NCBI GenBank assembly: GCA_002469915.1
Contig: DKOG01000194.1
Location: 1-11,703 of the forward strand
Direction: 5' to 3'
Length of the DNA: 11,703 bases
From: Bacteroidetes bacterium UBA7368
GTDB taxonomy: Bacteria > Bacteroidota > Rhodothermia > Rhodothermales > UBA10348
The position numbers and the translations under genes were made by a program. Positions within the stretch are counted from its first letter, which is position 1. Every line of letters begins with the position of its first letter. The notes below the pieces were generated by a model. The model did not search any database. It was not told where the DNA came from and saw only the letters and a program-made list of their open reading frames with translations. Positions 1 through 8,160 of this stretch are shown here, in pieces.

Positions 1-2
1 TG

Positions 3-122
3 AAGGTCGTATCTGGACATATGGGTATAGAGGATAAGAACTTCCGCAAATCCCTATCGGCTGCACACGAAACCCTCGCTGAATACCTGAACAAGCATAT
101 CGATACCCTTAAGAACGATTAG
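3..122 (+). CDS. C-terminal end of an unidentified plus-strand gene (partial)
   Basis: An open frame enters from the left edge and ends at TAG (120-122), giving 39 visible residues ending in LKND. The last part looks like an amphipathic helix (roughly SLSAAHETLAEYLNKHIDTL), and the residue mix looks like real protein rather than a shadow frame. It is the only probable plus-strand gene in the window and converges on the minus-strand gene at 119-427; the two stop codons overlap, with no room for a terminator between them. I do not recognise the family from this fragment. Being cut at the edge, it could also be a chance frame, but no competing gene covers it. Confidence 0.55.
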   Translation, partial: KVVSGHMGIEDKNFRKSLSAAHETLAEYLNKHIDTLKND

Positions 123-427
123 TTCTTTCGGCTATCTAGATCATCCCACCAAGATTCGGGCCAGCCCGTAGACATCCCTTCGTCGTATTGATAGGGTTCG
201 TCTGAACCATCTGAATGGACGCGATCGCGCTCCAACGTTCGGATATCTTCAAAATGAACGTTTGTTGAGCCCCCCGCTTTCATTCTGAGCCGTCTTTTCA
301 AGTCCGCATCTCTTCCTCGCGGAATAGGTGTATCCGGATAGAAATACTGGAGGGTGATCGCCAGTATCCAGAACATCAGAAAAAGAGAAGCTGATGCGCC
401 AATCACTATGAAAAAGGTCTGTAGCAT
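119..427 (-). CDS. Hypothetical small membrane-anchored protein, 102 aa
   Basis: It starts at ATG (425-427) and stops at TAA (119-121). Residues about 3-28 form one strongly hydrophobic segment (a TM anchor or uncleaved signal), followed by YFYPDTPIPRGRD. A basic stretch (KRRLRMK, 44-50) comes next, then an acidic, Trp-rich soluble tail (GWPESWWDDL near 88-97). The basic residues after the helix suggest an N-out/C-in single-pass protein. I do not recognise a family. It lies beyond the coxD terminator, so it is probably transcribed separately or by read-through; its place next to the oxidase makes a respiratory role conceivable but unproven. No Shine-Dalgarno is seen (the leader is TTAACTCTTTTCT). 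It converges with, and overlaps the stop of, the plus-strand gene at the left edge. Confidence 0.6.
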   Translation of the reverse strand: MLQTFFIVIGASASLFLMFWILAITLQYFYPDTPIPRGRDADLKRRLRMKAGGSTNVHFEDIRTLERDRVHSDGSDEPYQYDEGMSTGWPESWWDDLDSRKN

Positions 428-493
428 AGAAAAGAGTTAAACGGCATTTCAGGTAAGACGTTTTAGGTCTGCAAACAGTTACGCGCGGGCGCT

Positions 494-536
494 AAAAACA
501 AAAAGGGTGGGTCCGGCTTTGCCGGACCCACCCTTT
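494..536 (-). terminator. Rho-independent terminator of the ACIII-caa3 cluster
   Basis: A perfect 16-bp inverted repeat (arms 502-517 and 521-536, core GGGTGGGTCCGGC with GCCGGACCCACCC) has a 3-nt loop. On the minus strand the stem is followed by a T-rich tract (TTTTTTGTTTTT, counting the last stem bases). On the plus strand no T-run follows, so it acts on leftward transcription. It begins 25 nt after the coxD stop and marks the end of the operon. Confidence 0.9.
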
Positions 537-561
537 CATACCTGAAAATCAATCGCGTGTT

Positions 562-957
562 CTATTCCGGAGTTCGGTTGAACTGACGGGTAGAAGCATC
601 TGGCTCCCTACTTTGCATTTCAGCCTCAGATGCTTCCATTTCCATGATGGTACCTTTTGTCGTATTAGGCAGATCGCCCCTAAAGGCGGTATCAAATAAA
701 ACGAAAGAGATAAAGACAATAACGAATAGAATGCCTATCCCAAAAATGGCGGCATTTATTTTATTGTCCCATCTAAGAGCCATAAAAATAGTAACCACAA
801 GAGCAGCTTTAGTCGTAGCAATCGCCAGAGCCAGTGGTACGGTAAAGACACCCAGATCGAATCTGGAGGTAAAGACCGTTAAGCCGGTCAGAATAACAAG
901 CGCCCCAATGACGATGGAAAGCGTCTTGATCGAAGTAATATGATGGCCTTGTGACAT
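562..957 (-). CDS. coxD: Cytochrome c oxidase subunit IV, prokaryotic type (131 aa)
   Basis: This is a small integral membrane subunit of the caa3 oxidase, with no redox cofactor. The open frame can be extended to a TTG at 981, but ATG at 955-957 gives the family-typical opening MSQGHHITSIKTL, so I place the start there. Three hydrophobic helices follow (about residues 12-30, 38-62 and 68-90), as in COX4_pro/CyoD-like proteins. The motif F-T-V-P-L-A-L-A-I-A-T-T-K-A of helix 2 is characteristic of the family. A hydrophilic, Glu-rich tail of about 35 residues makes it somewhat longer than the usual 90-110 residues. It is the last gene of the cluster, 45 bp after coxC and just before the terminator. 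No Shine-Dalgarno is seen. Confidence 0.88.
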   Translation of the reverse strand: MSQGHHITSIKTLSIVIGALVILTGLTVFTSRFDLGVFTVPLALAIATTKAALVVTIFMALRWDNKINAAIFGIGILFVIVFISFVLFDTAFRGDLPNTTKGTIMEMEASEAEMQSREPDASTRQFNRTPE

Positions 958-1002
958 CGTAGAAAGAGGTATAGAGTCCAAAATAGAATGGACGGGTTCA
1001 GC

Positions 1003-1677
1003 CTAAATCAGATACAGGAGCGGAAAGAGGAAAATCCAAATGATATCCACCAGATGCCAGTATAATCCGCAATTCTCAACCGGCGTGTAATATTCACTAG
1101 AGAAGTCGCCACGAATCGCTTTTCTGGTGATCCAAATGAACAACCCCATTCCTACTAGTACGTGAAACCCGTGGATACCGGTCATCACGAAATAGATGGA
1201 GAAAAACTGTGCGGCAAAGGGAATGTTGTATAACGCGTAATCAACTCCGTGGGACACACCATGCGGATCGAACGCAGCACCTGGAAAAACACCATGCTCA
1301 AACTTGCTAGTGTATTCGAAATACTTGACAACTAGGAAAGTACACGCAAACACAAACGTCAATATCAGATTGAGGACCAACCCTTTCTGATTATCTTTCT
1401 GCGCATAGTGAATTCCAAGAGCCACGGTGAAAGAAGAAGCCAAGAGAACGATGGTATTCAACCCACCCAACTTCCAGTCTAGCAATTCTGCCGAATGAGC
1501 AAACACTTCCGGATACCAGACCCGGAACACTGTATATGCCACAAACATCCCGCTGAAAAGAAGAATTTCTGTTACTAAAAACAGCCACATTCCCATTTTA
1601 GCAGCATCAAACTGCTGATCGGACGACACAAAATAGTGCTTAAGGTGTGCCGGTCGATCTGTGCTCGCATTATCCAT
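1003..1677 (-). CDS. coxC: Cytochrome c oxidase subunit III (224 aa)
   Basis: This is subunit III of the heme-copper oxidase, a membrane protein without metal centres that supports the stability of subunit I. The frame extends to a TTG at 1683, but ATG at 1675-1677 (MDNASTDRP) is preferred. Five TM helices are predicted (about 28-50, 72-91, 100-121, 154-184 and 204-224), the short form lacking the first two helices of the mitochondrial type. Signature stretches include KMGMWLFLVTEILLFSGMF (27-45, with E37), GIHGFHVLVGM (167-177) and YWHLVDIIWIFLFPLLY near the C-terminus. It lies 66 bp downstream of coxA, in a gap rich in dyad symmetry, and 45 bp before coxD. Confidence 0.95.
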   Translation of the reverse strand: MDNASTDRPAHLKHYFVSSDQQFDAAKMGMWLFLVTEILLFSGMFVAYTVFRVWYPEVFAHSAELLDWKLGGLNTIVLLASSFTVALGIHYAQKDNQKGLVLNLILTFVFACTFLVVKYFEYTSKFEHGVFPGAAFDPHGVSHGVDYALYNIPFAAQFFSIYFVMTGIHGFHVLVGMGLFIWITRKAIRGDFSSEYYTPVENCGLYWHLVDIIWIFLFPLLYLI

Positions 1678-1729
1678 AATCAAATGGTTGATTCAGAGCC
1701 TTATAGCAATCAATGATTGCCGGGCCCGG
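1678..1729 (-). other. Cluster of three dyad symmetries in the coxA-coxC gap
   Basis: The 66-bp gap contains AATCAA-ATGG-TTGATT (1678-1693), GCAATCA-A-TGATTGC (1706-1720) and the 10-bp palindrome CCGGGCCCGG (1720-1729). The first directly abuts the coxC start codon, so in mRNA it could fold over the initiation region. The arms share AATCA/TGATT, so alternative pairings are possible. A role in mRNA processing or translational tuning is inference; no T-run follows, so this is not a terminator. Confidence 0.4.
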
Positions 1730-1743
1730 TTAGTCTGAATAGC

Positions 1744-3390
<1,647 letters not shown>

Positions 3391-3432
3391 ATTGATAGAG
3401 GTATAAATCTAAAACTGTGAGAGTCCGAAGGA

Positions 3433-4359
3433 CTATTCAAGTGACTTGATGTAGGCAACTAGGCCATCAATCTGTTTAGCCGACATGCCTGAATATCCTG
3501 CAGGCATAATGGGCTGGTATCCTGCAGCAATTTTTGCCGCTGGATTCAAAATCGACTCTTTGAGGTAATCTTCATCGGCCGTAACCGTTGAACCATCAGC
3601 CAAAGCTCTTTGAGTACCGTAGAGGCCGTTCAAAGGTGGTCCGATTTTCACTGAACCATCAATGGCGTGGCAGGCAGCACACTGAGCAAACAACTGCTCG
3701 CCCAATTCTGCTGGAGGAAGATCTTGACTCTGCTCAAGAATCCAAGAAGCAAAGTCTTCCTCAGAAACCACGACTACCTCAGCTAACATACCGGAGTGTT
3801 CCGTTCCACAATATTCTGTACAGTAGATCTGGTACCGCCCCGCTTGGGTTGCCTCAAACCATACTGATGTATATCGATTCGGAAGCACATCATGCTTTAT
3901 CCGAAATTCCGGAATAAAGAAGCTGTGCAACACGTCCGTACTGCTCATAATGAGCTTAACTGGGCGTCCGACAGGTACGTACATCTCGCTGAAAGACAGT
4001 GCGCCTTCCGCATACTCAAACTCCCATGCCCACTGTTTTCCTCGAACGGTGATTTCGTAGGAATCTGGTGGAGGCGTACTCATCTTCACGAAGAGGTCGA
4101 AACCCCACGTGAAAACAATCAGCGTCAGGATGGTCGGTAAAACGATCCATGCAGCTTCGAGAGCCTGGCTTTCATGTACCGGTGACGGCACATACTTGTC
4201 GTCTGTTCTCTTGTACCGGAATACGAAGTACAACTTCGCCACAATTACCATGGCAAAAATGATCGTACTGGTCCAGAAAACGAACCAGAACAGGGCGTCG
4301 ACTTCTCCAGCGAGCGTCGACATGGCATCTGGCAACCAGACTGATCCGTTATCGCCCAT
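3433..4359 (-). CDS. coxB: Cytochrome c oxidase subunit II with fused cytochrome c domain (308 aa)
   Basis: This is the electron entry subunit of the caa3 oxidase. Two TM helices (about 24-46 and 68-92) form the N-terminal hairpin; there is no cleavable signal. The periplasmic cupredoxin domain holds a complete CuA site: H145, C180, E182, C184, H188 and M191 (CTEYCGTEHSGM). A monoheme cytochrome c domain follows from about 215, with CAACH (227-231) binding heme c and M285 (QPIMPAGY) as the likely distal ligand. This fusion defines caa3 enzymes and lets the oxidase take electrons without a separate soluble cytochrome, directly from ACIII in known supercomplexes. It starts at ATG (4357-4359), 45 bp after the SCO gene, with coxA 42 bp downstream. 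Confidence 0.97.
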   Translation of the reverse strand: MGDNGSVWLPDAMSTLAGEVDALFWFVFWTSTIIFAMVIVAKLYFVFRYKRTDDKYVPSPVHESQALEAAWIVLPTILTLIVFTWGFDLFVKMSTPPPDSYEITVRGKQWAWEFEYAEGALSFSEMYVPVGRPVKLIMSSTDVLHSFFIPEFRIKHDVLPNRYTSVWFEATQAGRYQIYCTEYCGTEHSGMLAEVVVVSEEDFASWILEQSQDLPPAELGEQLFAQCAACHAIDGSVKIGPPLNGLYGTQRALADGSTVTADEDYLKESILNPAAKIAAGYQPIMPAGYSGMSAKQIDGLVAYIKSLE

Positions 4360-4391
4360 GTTGGATTACTTTCTTTGTCTCTTGTTCAAAA

Positions 4392-4421
4392 AATATGATC
4401 AGGTTTAAACCACTGCCTGAT
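4392..4421 (-). terminator. Possible weak attenuator between the SCO gene and coxB
   Basis: On the minus strand ATCAGG (4416-4421) and CCTGAT (4398-4403) can pair around a 12-nt loop, followed after a short spacer (CATA) by a run of six T. The element overlaps the last codons and TAA stop of the SCO gene, and the loop region includes the palindrome GGTTTAAACC (4402-4411). The stem is short and only half GC, so termination would be partial at best; it may be chance. Confidence 0.25.
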
Positions 4422-5313
4422 TTTGCCGACTACGTTCACGTCGCCAGAAAACAAACAATCCTAAACCAATCACGATTAAGGTAAACAAGCCACCGATCTT
4501 CATCAGATTAGTAGCATGTAACACATATGAATTGGAGTCGGGGTCGTATCGGTAACAATAGAGAAGTACCTGATCCAACGCGGATCCGACTTTTCCTTCC
4601 GATGCTTCCACAATTGCCCGACGAACATCAGCTGCCGGGTAATTGACTCCATTTATATATCTAGTTATCACACCCTCGCCACTGACAAAAATCAGTGCCG
4701 ATGGATGAGCAAATTCTTGGGCAGACTCTACCCATTTGAATTTGAATCCGACAGATTCGGTTAGAGAGGAAATACTCTCTTCTGAGCCTGTCAAAAAGTG
4801 CCAGCCCGCAGCAGCTTCAGGTCTTCCCAGTTTCTTGAGAATCCGATCTTTGGCAGTAGCTGCCATTTCCGGGGTCTCTTTCGCCGAGAAACTAACCGTT
4901 AACACTTCAAACTTATCCCCTGGTGTCCAAGGCATTTGTTTGAGCGTTTCGGTAAATGAATCTAGCACCACGCTGCACAACATTGGGCAATCGTGATACA
5001 CGAAATTCAAAACCATAGGTGTTTCACCATCAAGCAACTCGTCTATAGTCACTTCCGCTCCCGAGGCATCCAATAGTGATACATCGGTCGCAAGTGACTC
5101 TCCGAGTCGTTGATCCAATCCCACGCCATTCAAGGACGTTGGAAGGTCTGAATCCTGCGTTCCAACTGGTCTGACTACTAAAGAAATCAGAACCAGTATA
5201 TACGAGCAATATCTTGTAAAAGAACGAATGTCTATTCCGTCTTGGTATCTACTGGTTACTCTCTTGAGCTTCCAATTCCATGGCTCGTTCAATAGGTATG
5301 GTATATGAACCAT
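4405..5313 (-). CDS. SCO1/SenC-type copper chaperone for oxidase assembly (about 302 aa)
   Basis: This is a thioredoxin-fold, periplasm-facing protein that delivers copper to, or reduces, the CuA site of subunit II. Counting from ATG at 5311-5313, the copper motif CPMLC lies at about 109-113 (inside NFVYHDCPMLCS), and the third ligand His is in AHPSAL at about 203. One hydrophobic segment near 36-48 is a signal or anchor; a second at about 272-291 is followed by RRERSR, so the C-terminus is also membrane-anchored, as in SCO proteins of ACIII/caa3 clusters (juxtamembrane CYxYDP stretch). The start is uncertain. ATG 5313 has an SD-like AAAGGA but overlaps the upstream gene by 65 bp; the open frame reaches a GTG at 5349. 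A compact signal peptide would need a rare ATT at 5229. It lies upstream of coxB, its likely client. Confidence 0.88.
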   Translation of the reverse strand: MVHIPYLLNEPWNWKLKRVTSRYQDGIDIRSFTRYCSYILVLISLVVRPVGTQDSDLPTSLNGVGLDQRLGESLATDVSLLDASGAEVTIDELLDGETPMVLNFVYHDCPMLCSVVLDSFTETLKQMPWTPGDKFEVLTVSFSAKETPEMAATAKDRILKKLGRPEAAAGWHFLTGSEESISSLTESVGFKFKWVESAQEFAHPSALIFVSGEGVITRYINGVNYPAADVRRAIVEASEGKVGSALDQVLLYCYRYDPDSNSYVLHATNLMKIGGLFTLIVIGLGLFVFWRRERSRQNQAVV

Positions 5314-5572
5314 CCATTCCTTTTGAATAGCCCGAAAGCTTAGCTGCACCTTCCATATTACTTTCCCTCAAAACCGGGTAACCTGTCGCTTCGGTCATCT
5401 CCAACTTGATTTCTTGAAATTTCTGGGCTGAAAGCGTGACTCCAATAGCAACAAGAATCACGACAAGCACCGCTGAAATAGCAATGCTACCAAAAATGGC
5501 CTGGAGACTCACACCTTCAGGTTCAACACCAGGGGAATGCAAATCGTGTGATGACATATCATTATCCGACAT
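5249..5572 (-). CDS. Small single-TM protein of the ACIII-caa3 cluster (107 aa)
   Basis: The start is ATG at 5570-5572 (the frame also has a TTG one codon upstream), 9 bp after the actF stop. Residues 1-22 are hydrophilic with several His and Asp; 24-48 form one TM helix (LQAIFGSIAISAVLVVILVA); the rest is a soluble domain of about 60 residues. That domain ends in KLSGYSKGMDGSYTIPIERAMEL (79-100). From memory, proteins of this size with an L..Y...D....IPI..AMEL ending recur between actF and the SCO gene in ACIII clusters of several phyla; I know of no assigned function. Location suggests an accessory subunit or assembly factor linking ACIII and caa3 (inference). There is no heme or metal motif. 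Its 3' end overlaps the probable 5' end of the SCO gene. Confidence 0.8.
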   Translation of the reverse strand: MSDNDMSSHDLHSPGVEPEGVSLQAIFGSIAISAVLVVILVAIGVTLSAQKFQEIKLEMTEATGYPVLRESNMEGAAKLSGYSKGMDGSYTIPIERAMELEAQESNQ

Positions 5573-5581
5573 CAATGTCGA

Positions 5582-6841
5582 TCAGGTATTGGTGAATGAA
5601 AGCGACTTGTGCAATCTCGGGTCGCGTTGGGGTACCAACGCATGACGGCTAAGTCTGTACATAAATGCGGCAGAATAAACACCGAAAAGGCCGATTACAC
5701 CAGTTACATCATAGATGCTCATAGCTACGTGTTCATGTAGCACCGGTGCAACGATCCAATAAAAATCGAACCAATGCATAACGAGCATATAGATACACAT
5801 GAAACCAAATAGTGCGAGGTTTCTTTTGGCCCAACGGCCAACCAGCACGATAAACGGAATGATGAAGTGACCGATCAACAGAATCGCTGACATCGTCCCC
5901 CAACCATGCTCCAATCTGTGTCGGTAAAACACAGTCTCTTCTGGAAGGTTGCCGTACCAGATCAACATGTACTGGGAAAACCCGATGTAGGCCCAAAACA
6001 CGACAAACCCGAACAAAAACTTACCGAGGTCCTGGTAATGGTCAACCTTGATTAAACCCGTCAGCATTCCTTTCCGCTGCAACATCATGGAAACCAGAGC
6101 CATAACGGCCATGATGATCATAAATGAGCCCGCAAAGAAGTAGATACCGAAAATGGTAGAGAACCAGTGCGGATCCAATGACATCAAAATATCAAACGCT
6201 GCAAACGCGGTAGTGATCGCGCCTAAGGCAAGACCAATCGCTGCATATTTACGTTGCTTGGGCGCAATTTCAGGATGTGGGTCATTGTCCTGACGAACGC
6301 TGAGAGTGTATAGCTTGTAGGAAATCCACGTCCAGGAAAGGAAGTAGAATGCAAAACGAGCCAAGAAAAACGGTGTATTCAGATACGCTTCCTTACCCGC
6401 AATAACGGGATCGTAATTTGCACTGGCAGGATCGAATAGATCATGGTGTGTCCAGTGATACAAATCATGCATACCCAATAAAATGGGGATACTTAAGACC
6501 GCCAAAAGAGGAAAAGACCAGATCAGTGCTTCTGGAATTCTGCGTATTACAACGCTCCAACGGGCCTTTGTCAGATGCTGAATCACGACAAAGAAATACG
6601 CTCCAATAGTAATGGAAAGGCAAAATGCCCAACCAATAAGATAGGAATAGTAAAACTGCTCTGAATTGGTTGCCCACCCGATAGCCGTGACCACAAGGCC
6701 AAGGATCCCGATCGCCAATGGAAGCATCCAGGCAATCTTGGACCATGAGTAACGATACTCAGGATCTGACTGACTGGCTGTGCTTGTCAGTGGATCCAAA
6801 AACCACATCAGCGGGTTACTTCTTTTTACGCTCTCTGACAT
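5582..6841 (-). CDS. actF: ACIII membrane subunit ActF, NrfD/PsrC-like (419 aa)
   Basis: This is the second large membrane subunit of Alternative Complex III. It starts at ATG (6839-6841), with a soluble N-terminus and then about ten TM helices (roughly 36-56, 64-88, 106-123, 157-180, 198-220, 228-252, 274-297, 315-336, 342-362 and 377-397). Recognisable ActF stretches are SLDPHWFSTIFGIYFFAGSF (221-240), FSQYMLIWYGNLPEET (288-303) and HWFDFYWIVAPV (356-367). In known ACIII structures ActF resembles ActC but lacks a contact to the iron-sulfur chain; a part in proton translocation has been proposed. It lies 52 bp after actE, across a small hairpin. No Shine-Dalgarno is seen. Confidence 0.95.
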   Translation of the reverse strand: MSESVKRSNPLMWFLDPLTSTASQSDPEYRYSWSKIAWMLPLAIGILGLVVTAIGWATNSEQFYYSYLIGWAFCLSITIGAYFFVVIQHLTKARWSVVIRRIPEALIWSFPLLAVLSIPILLGMHDLYHWTHHDLFDPASANYDPVIAGKEAYLNTPFFLARFAFYFLSWTWISYKLYTLSVRQDNDPHPEIAPKQRKYAAIGLALGAITTAFAAFDILMSLDPHWFSTIFGIYFFAGSFMIIMAVMALVSMMLQRKGMLTGLIKVDHYQDLGKFLFGFVVFWAYIGFSQYMLIWYGNLPEETVFYRHRLEHGWGTMSAILLIGHFIIPFIVLVGRWAKRNLALFGFMCIYMLVMHWFDFYWIVAPVLHEHVAMSIYDVTGVIGLFGVYSAAFMYRLSRHALVPQRDPRLHKSLSFTNT

Positions 6842-6859
6842 ACAGCTTTCGCTCGTTTT

Positions 6860-6879
6860 TCTGTTCCGAATCGAACAGA
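6860..6879 (-). other. Hairpin in the actE-actF gap
   Basis: TCTGTTC (6860-6866) and GAACAGA (6873-6879) form a perfect 7-bp inverted repeat with a 6-nt loop, inside the 52-bp intercistronic gap. On the minus strand it is followed by A-rich sequence, not T, so it is not an intrinsic terminator. It may protect or process the mRNA, or be chance. Confidence 0.35.
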
Positions 6880-6893
6880 CTTCGTATCAAATT

Positions 6894-7502
6894 TTATCGT
6901 TCGTTTTCAGGGACGTCACTTGCCGAAGCATTCTGACTACGCTGAAGCGCGCGGATATAAGCCACGATGGCCCAACGATCCTCAACTGGTATCTGTGTTC
7001 CATAACCGGGCATGCTACGCACTCCATAGGTTAAGGCATTGTACAAATAGCCGTCTGCCTGAGCACGCACCATTTCAGAATGAAAGGTTGGTGCTGGAAC
7101 GTATCCATACCCACCCGTCATAATGATTCCCTGACCGTCACCGGCCAGACCGTGGCACACGCTACAAAAAATGTCGTAGCGTTCCCGTCCACGCTCAAGT
7201 AATTCTAAATTGACTTCAACTGGAATGGATGCCCACGATCCAGAAGCCGTTTTCCCGGTCCAGAGAGCATCGTTTTCTTTGAGAAAACCACGTGCTACTG
7301 TTCCCTTCACTGGCGCTCGCATAGCGCGACCGTCTGCGAAGAATGGATTGGCTTCCTGCGCTTCAAAGCGCTCTTGCCAGTCCATATTAGGATTAATATG
7401 AATGGGTTCTTTCTGAGAAATGGTGCCCTGGCAACCCGTCAAAACGACGACTGCCAGAAGAGAAGCAAGCATTCCAGAGTATGTAGTGTATCGATTCATC
7501 AT
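6894..7502 (-). CDS. actE: ACIII subunit ActE, monoheme cytochrome c lipoprotein (202 aa)
   Basis: This is a periplasmic electron-transfer subunit of ACIII. The N-terminus is a lipoprotein signal: hydrophobic 11-22, then lipobox LTGC with C24 as the predicted lipidated Cys, so the mature protein is tethered to the membrane. One heme c site CSVCH (113-117) sits in a compact class I cytochrome fold, with M164 (SMPGYG) as probable distal ligand. The stretch RGRERYDIFCSVCHGLAGDG is typical of the family. The start is ATG at 7500-7502; a second ATG follows immediately. It lies 17 bp after actD. In the complex it would carry electrons from the ActB/ActA side towards the acceptor, here probably the CoxB heme c domain. 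Confidence 0.95.
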   Translation of the reverse strand: MMNRYTTYSGMLASLLAVVVLTGCQGTISQKEPIHINPNMDWQERFEAQEANPFFADGRAMRAPVKGTVARGFLKENDALWTGKTASGSWASIPVEVNLELLERGRERYDIFCSVCHGLAGDGQGIIMTGGYGYVPAPTFHSEMVRAQADGYLYNALTYGVRSMPGYGTQIPVEDRWAIVAYIRALQRSQNASASDVPENER

Positions 7503-7519
7503 AGTTGATGGCTCTGAGA

Positions 7520-8119
7520 TCAGTCCTCTTCTCCGGTATCCCGAATGGTTTCAATATGCAATGCGCCTAAATCTTGCAGCATCTGAGTCGTAGTCCCGCT
7601 TTCAAACTGTTCATCGCTGGCAGCCACATGCAGAAAAAATGCATCGTCGGTTACACGCAAAAATTCAGTTGAGAAAAACAATGGGTTGTACGGACGGGGA
7701 AGCCCGTTTAGCGCAAACATGCCAGCGACCGTTGCGAGCGCAGCGAGCAACACCGTCAATTCGAACATAACTGGAATGGAAGGCTCTACCGCAAAAAACG
7801 GTTTCCCGCTAATGTTCATGGCATAGTCAACCTTACCCATCCACCACTGCATCCAGGTGGCTAGGGCGAGTCCCGCCATTCCACCACAGAGTGTTATCCA
7901 CCCAATAATTGAATTGCCGAGACCCATTGCCTTGTCCATTCCGTGAATGGGGAACGGGCTATGGGTATCAAAATGGCTGTACCCTGCCTCGCGCACGGAT
8001 TGTGCAGCGTGCAGTAGTGTCCCTGGATTGGAAAACTCTGCCAGGATGCCATACACCTCTTCTTCCTGAGCTTCATAGATGCTCATCGAGGCCTTGACTT
8101 CTGTTAGTTGATTCAGCAT
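7520..8119 (-). CDS. actD: ACIII subunit ActD (DUF3341 family, 199 aa)
   Basis: This is a two-helix membrane subunit of ACIII without cofactors, thought to be structural. The frame reaches a TTG at 8137, but ATG at 8117-8119 (MLNQLTEVKASM) is more likely; ATG at 8084-8086 (MSIYEAQ) is an alternative, since most family members begin shortly before the YGILAEF stretch seen here at 23-29. Then come the family features: AAQSVREAGYSHFDTHSPFP (38-57), HGMDKAMGLGNS, TM1 (about 70-92), a loop with GKPFFAVEPSIPVMFE, TM2 (about 116-139), and NGLPRPYNPLF. The C-terminal cytosolic part ends in an acidic tail. It lies 41 bp after actC, with a 10-bp palindrome TTGCATGCAA (8128-8137) in the gap, and 17 bp before actE. 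Confidence 0.93.
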   Translation of the reverse strand: MLNQLTEVKASMSIYEAQEEEVYGILAEFSNPGTLLHAAQSVREAGYSHFDTHSPFPIHGMDKAMGLGNSIIGWITLCGGMAGLALATWMQWWMGKVDYAMNISGKPFFAVEPSIPVMFELTVLLAALATVAGMFALNGLPRPYNPLFFSTEFLRVTDDAFFLHVAASDEQFESGTTTQMLQDLGALHIETIRDTGEED

Positions 8120-8160
8120 GATTGCTTTTGCATGCAATGCCTGTAACCAGGCGTTACGTA

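Noticed and set aside
428..500. Bacteroidota-type promoter (TTTG ... TACCTGAA) for the 102-residue gene
   Set aside because: The spacer is about 16 bp rather than about 19 and the -7 box matches poorly, so it is too weak to annotate.
644..943. Plus-strand open frame of 99 codons opposite coxD
   Set aside because: It lies wholly antisense to a recognised membrane protein and has no family resemblance; it is a shadow frame. The same holds for the other plus-strand frames inside the cluster, such as 8413-8793 and 10107-10451.
562..981. TTG-initiated 139-residue form of coxD (and likewise TTG/GTG forms of coxC, actD and actC)
   Set aside because: Each has an in-frame ATG 2 to 8 codons downstream that matches the family N-terminus better, so the longer forms are probably annotation artefacts.
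4360..4404. Internal promoter in front of coxB (TTGAAC followed by TAATCC)
   Set aside because: Spacing is poor (15 bp) and the -10-like box ends only 3 bp before the start codon, leaving no room for a leader.
4402..4411. GGTTTAAACC palindrome as a regulator-binding site
   Set aside because: It spans the SCO stop codon and last codon; a 10-bp palindrome at one place is expected by chance in a window this size.
8128..8157. TTGCATGCAA palindrome and small GCCTG/CAGGC stem in the actC-actD gap as a regulatory element
   Set aside because: Stems are only 5 bp with competing pairings and no T-run, so there is little to separate them from chance.
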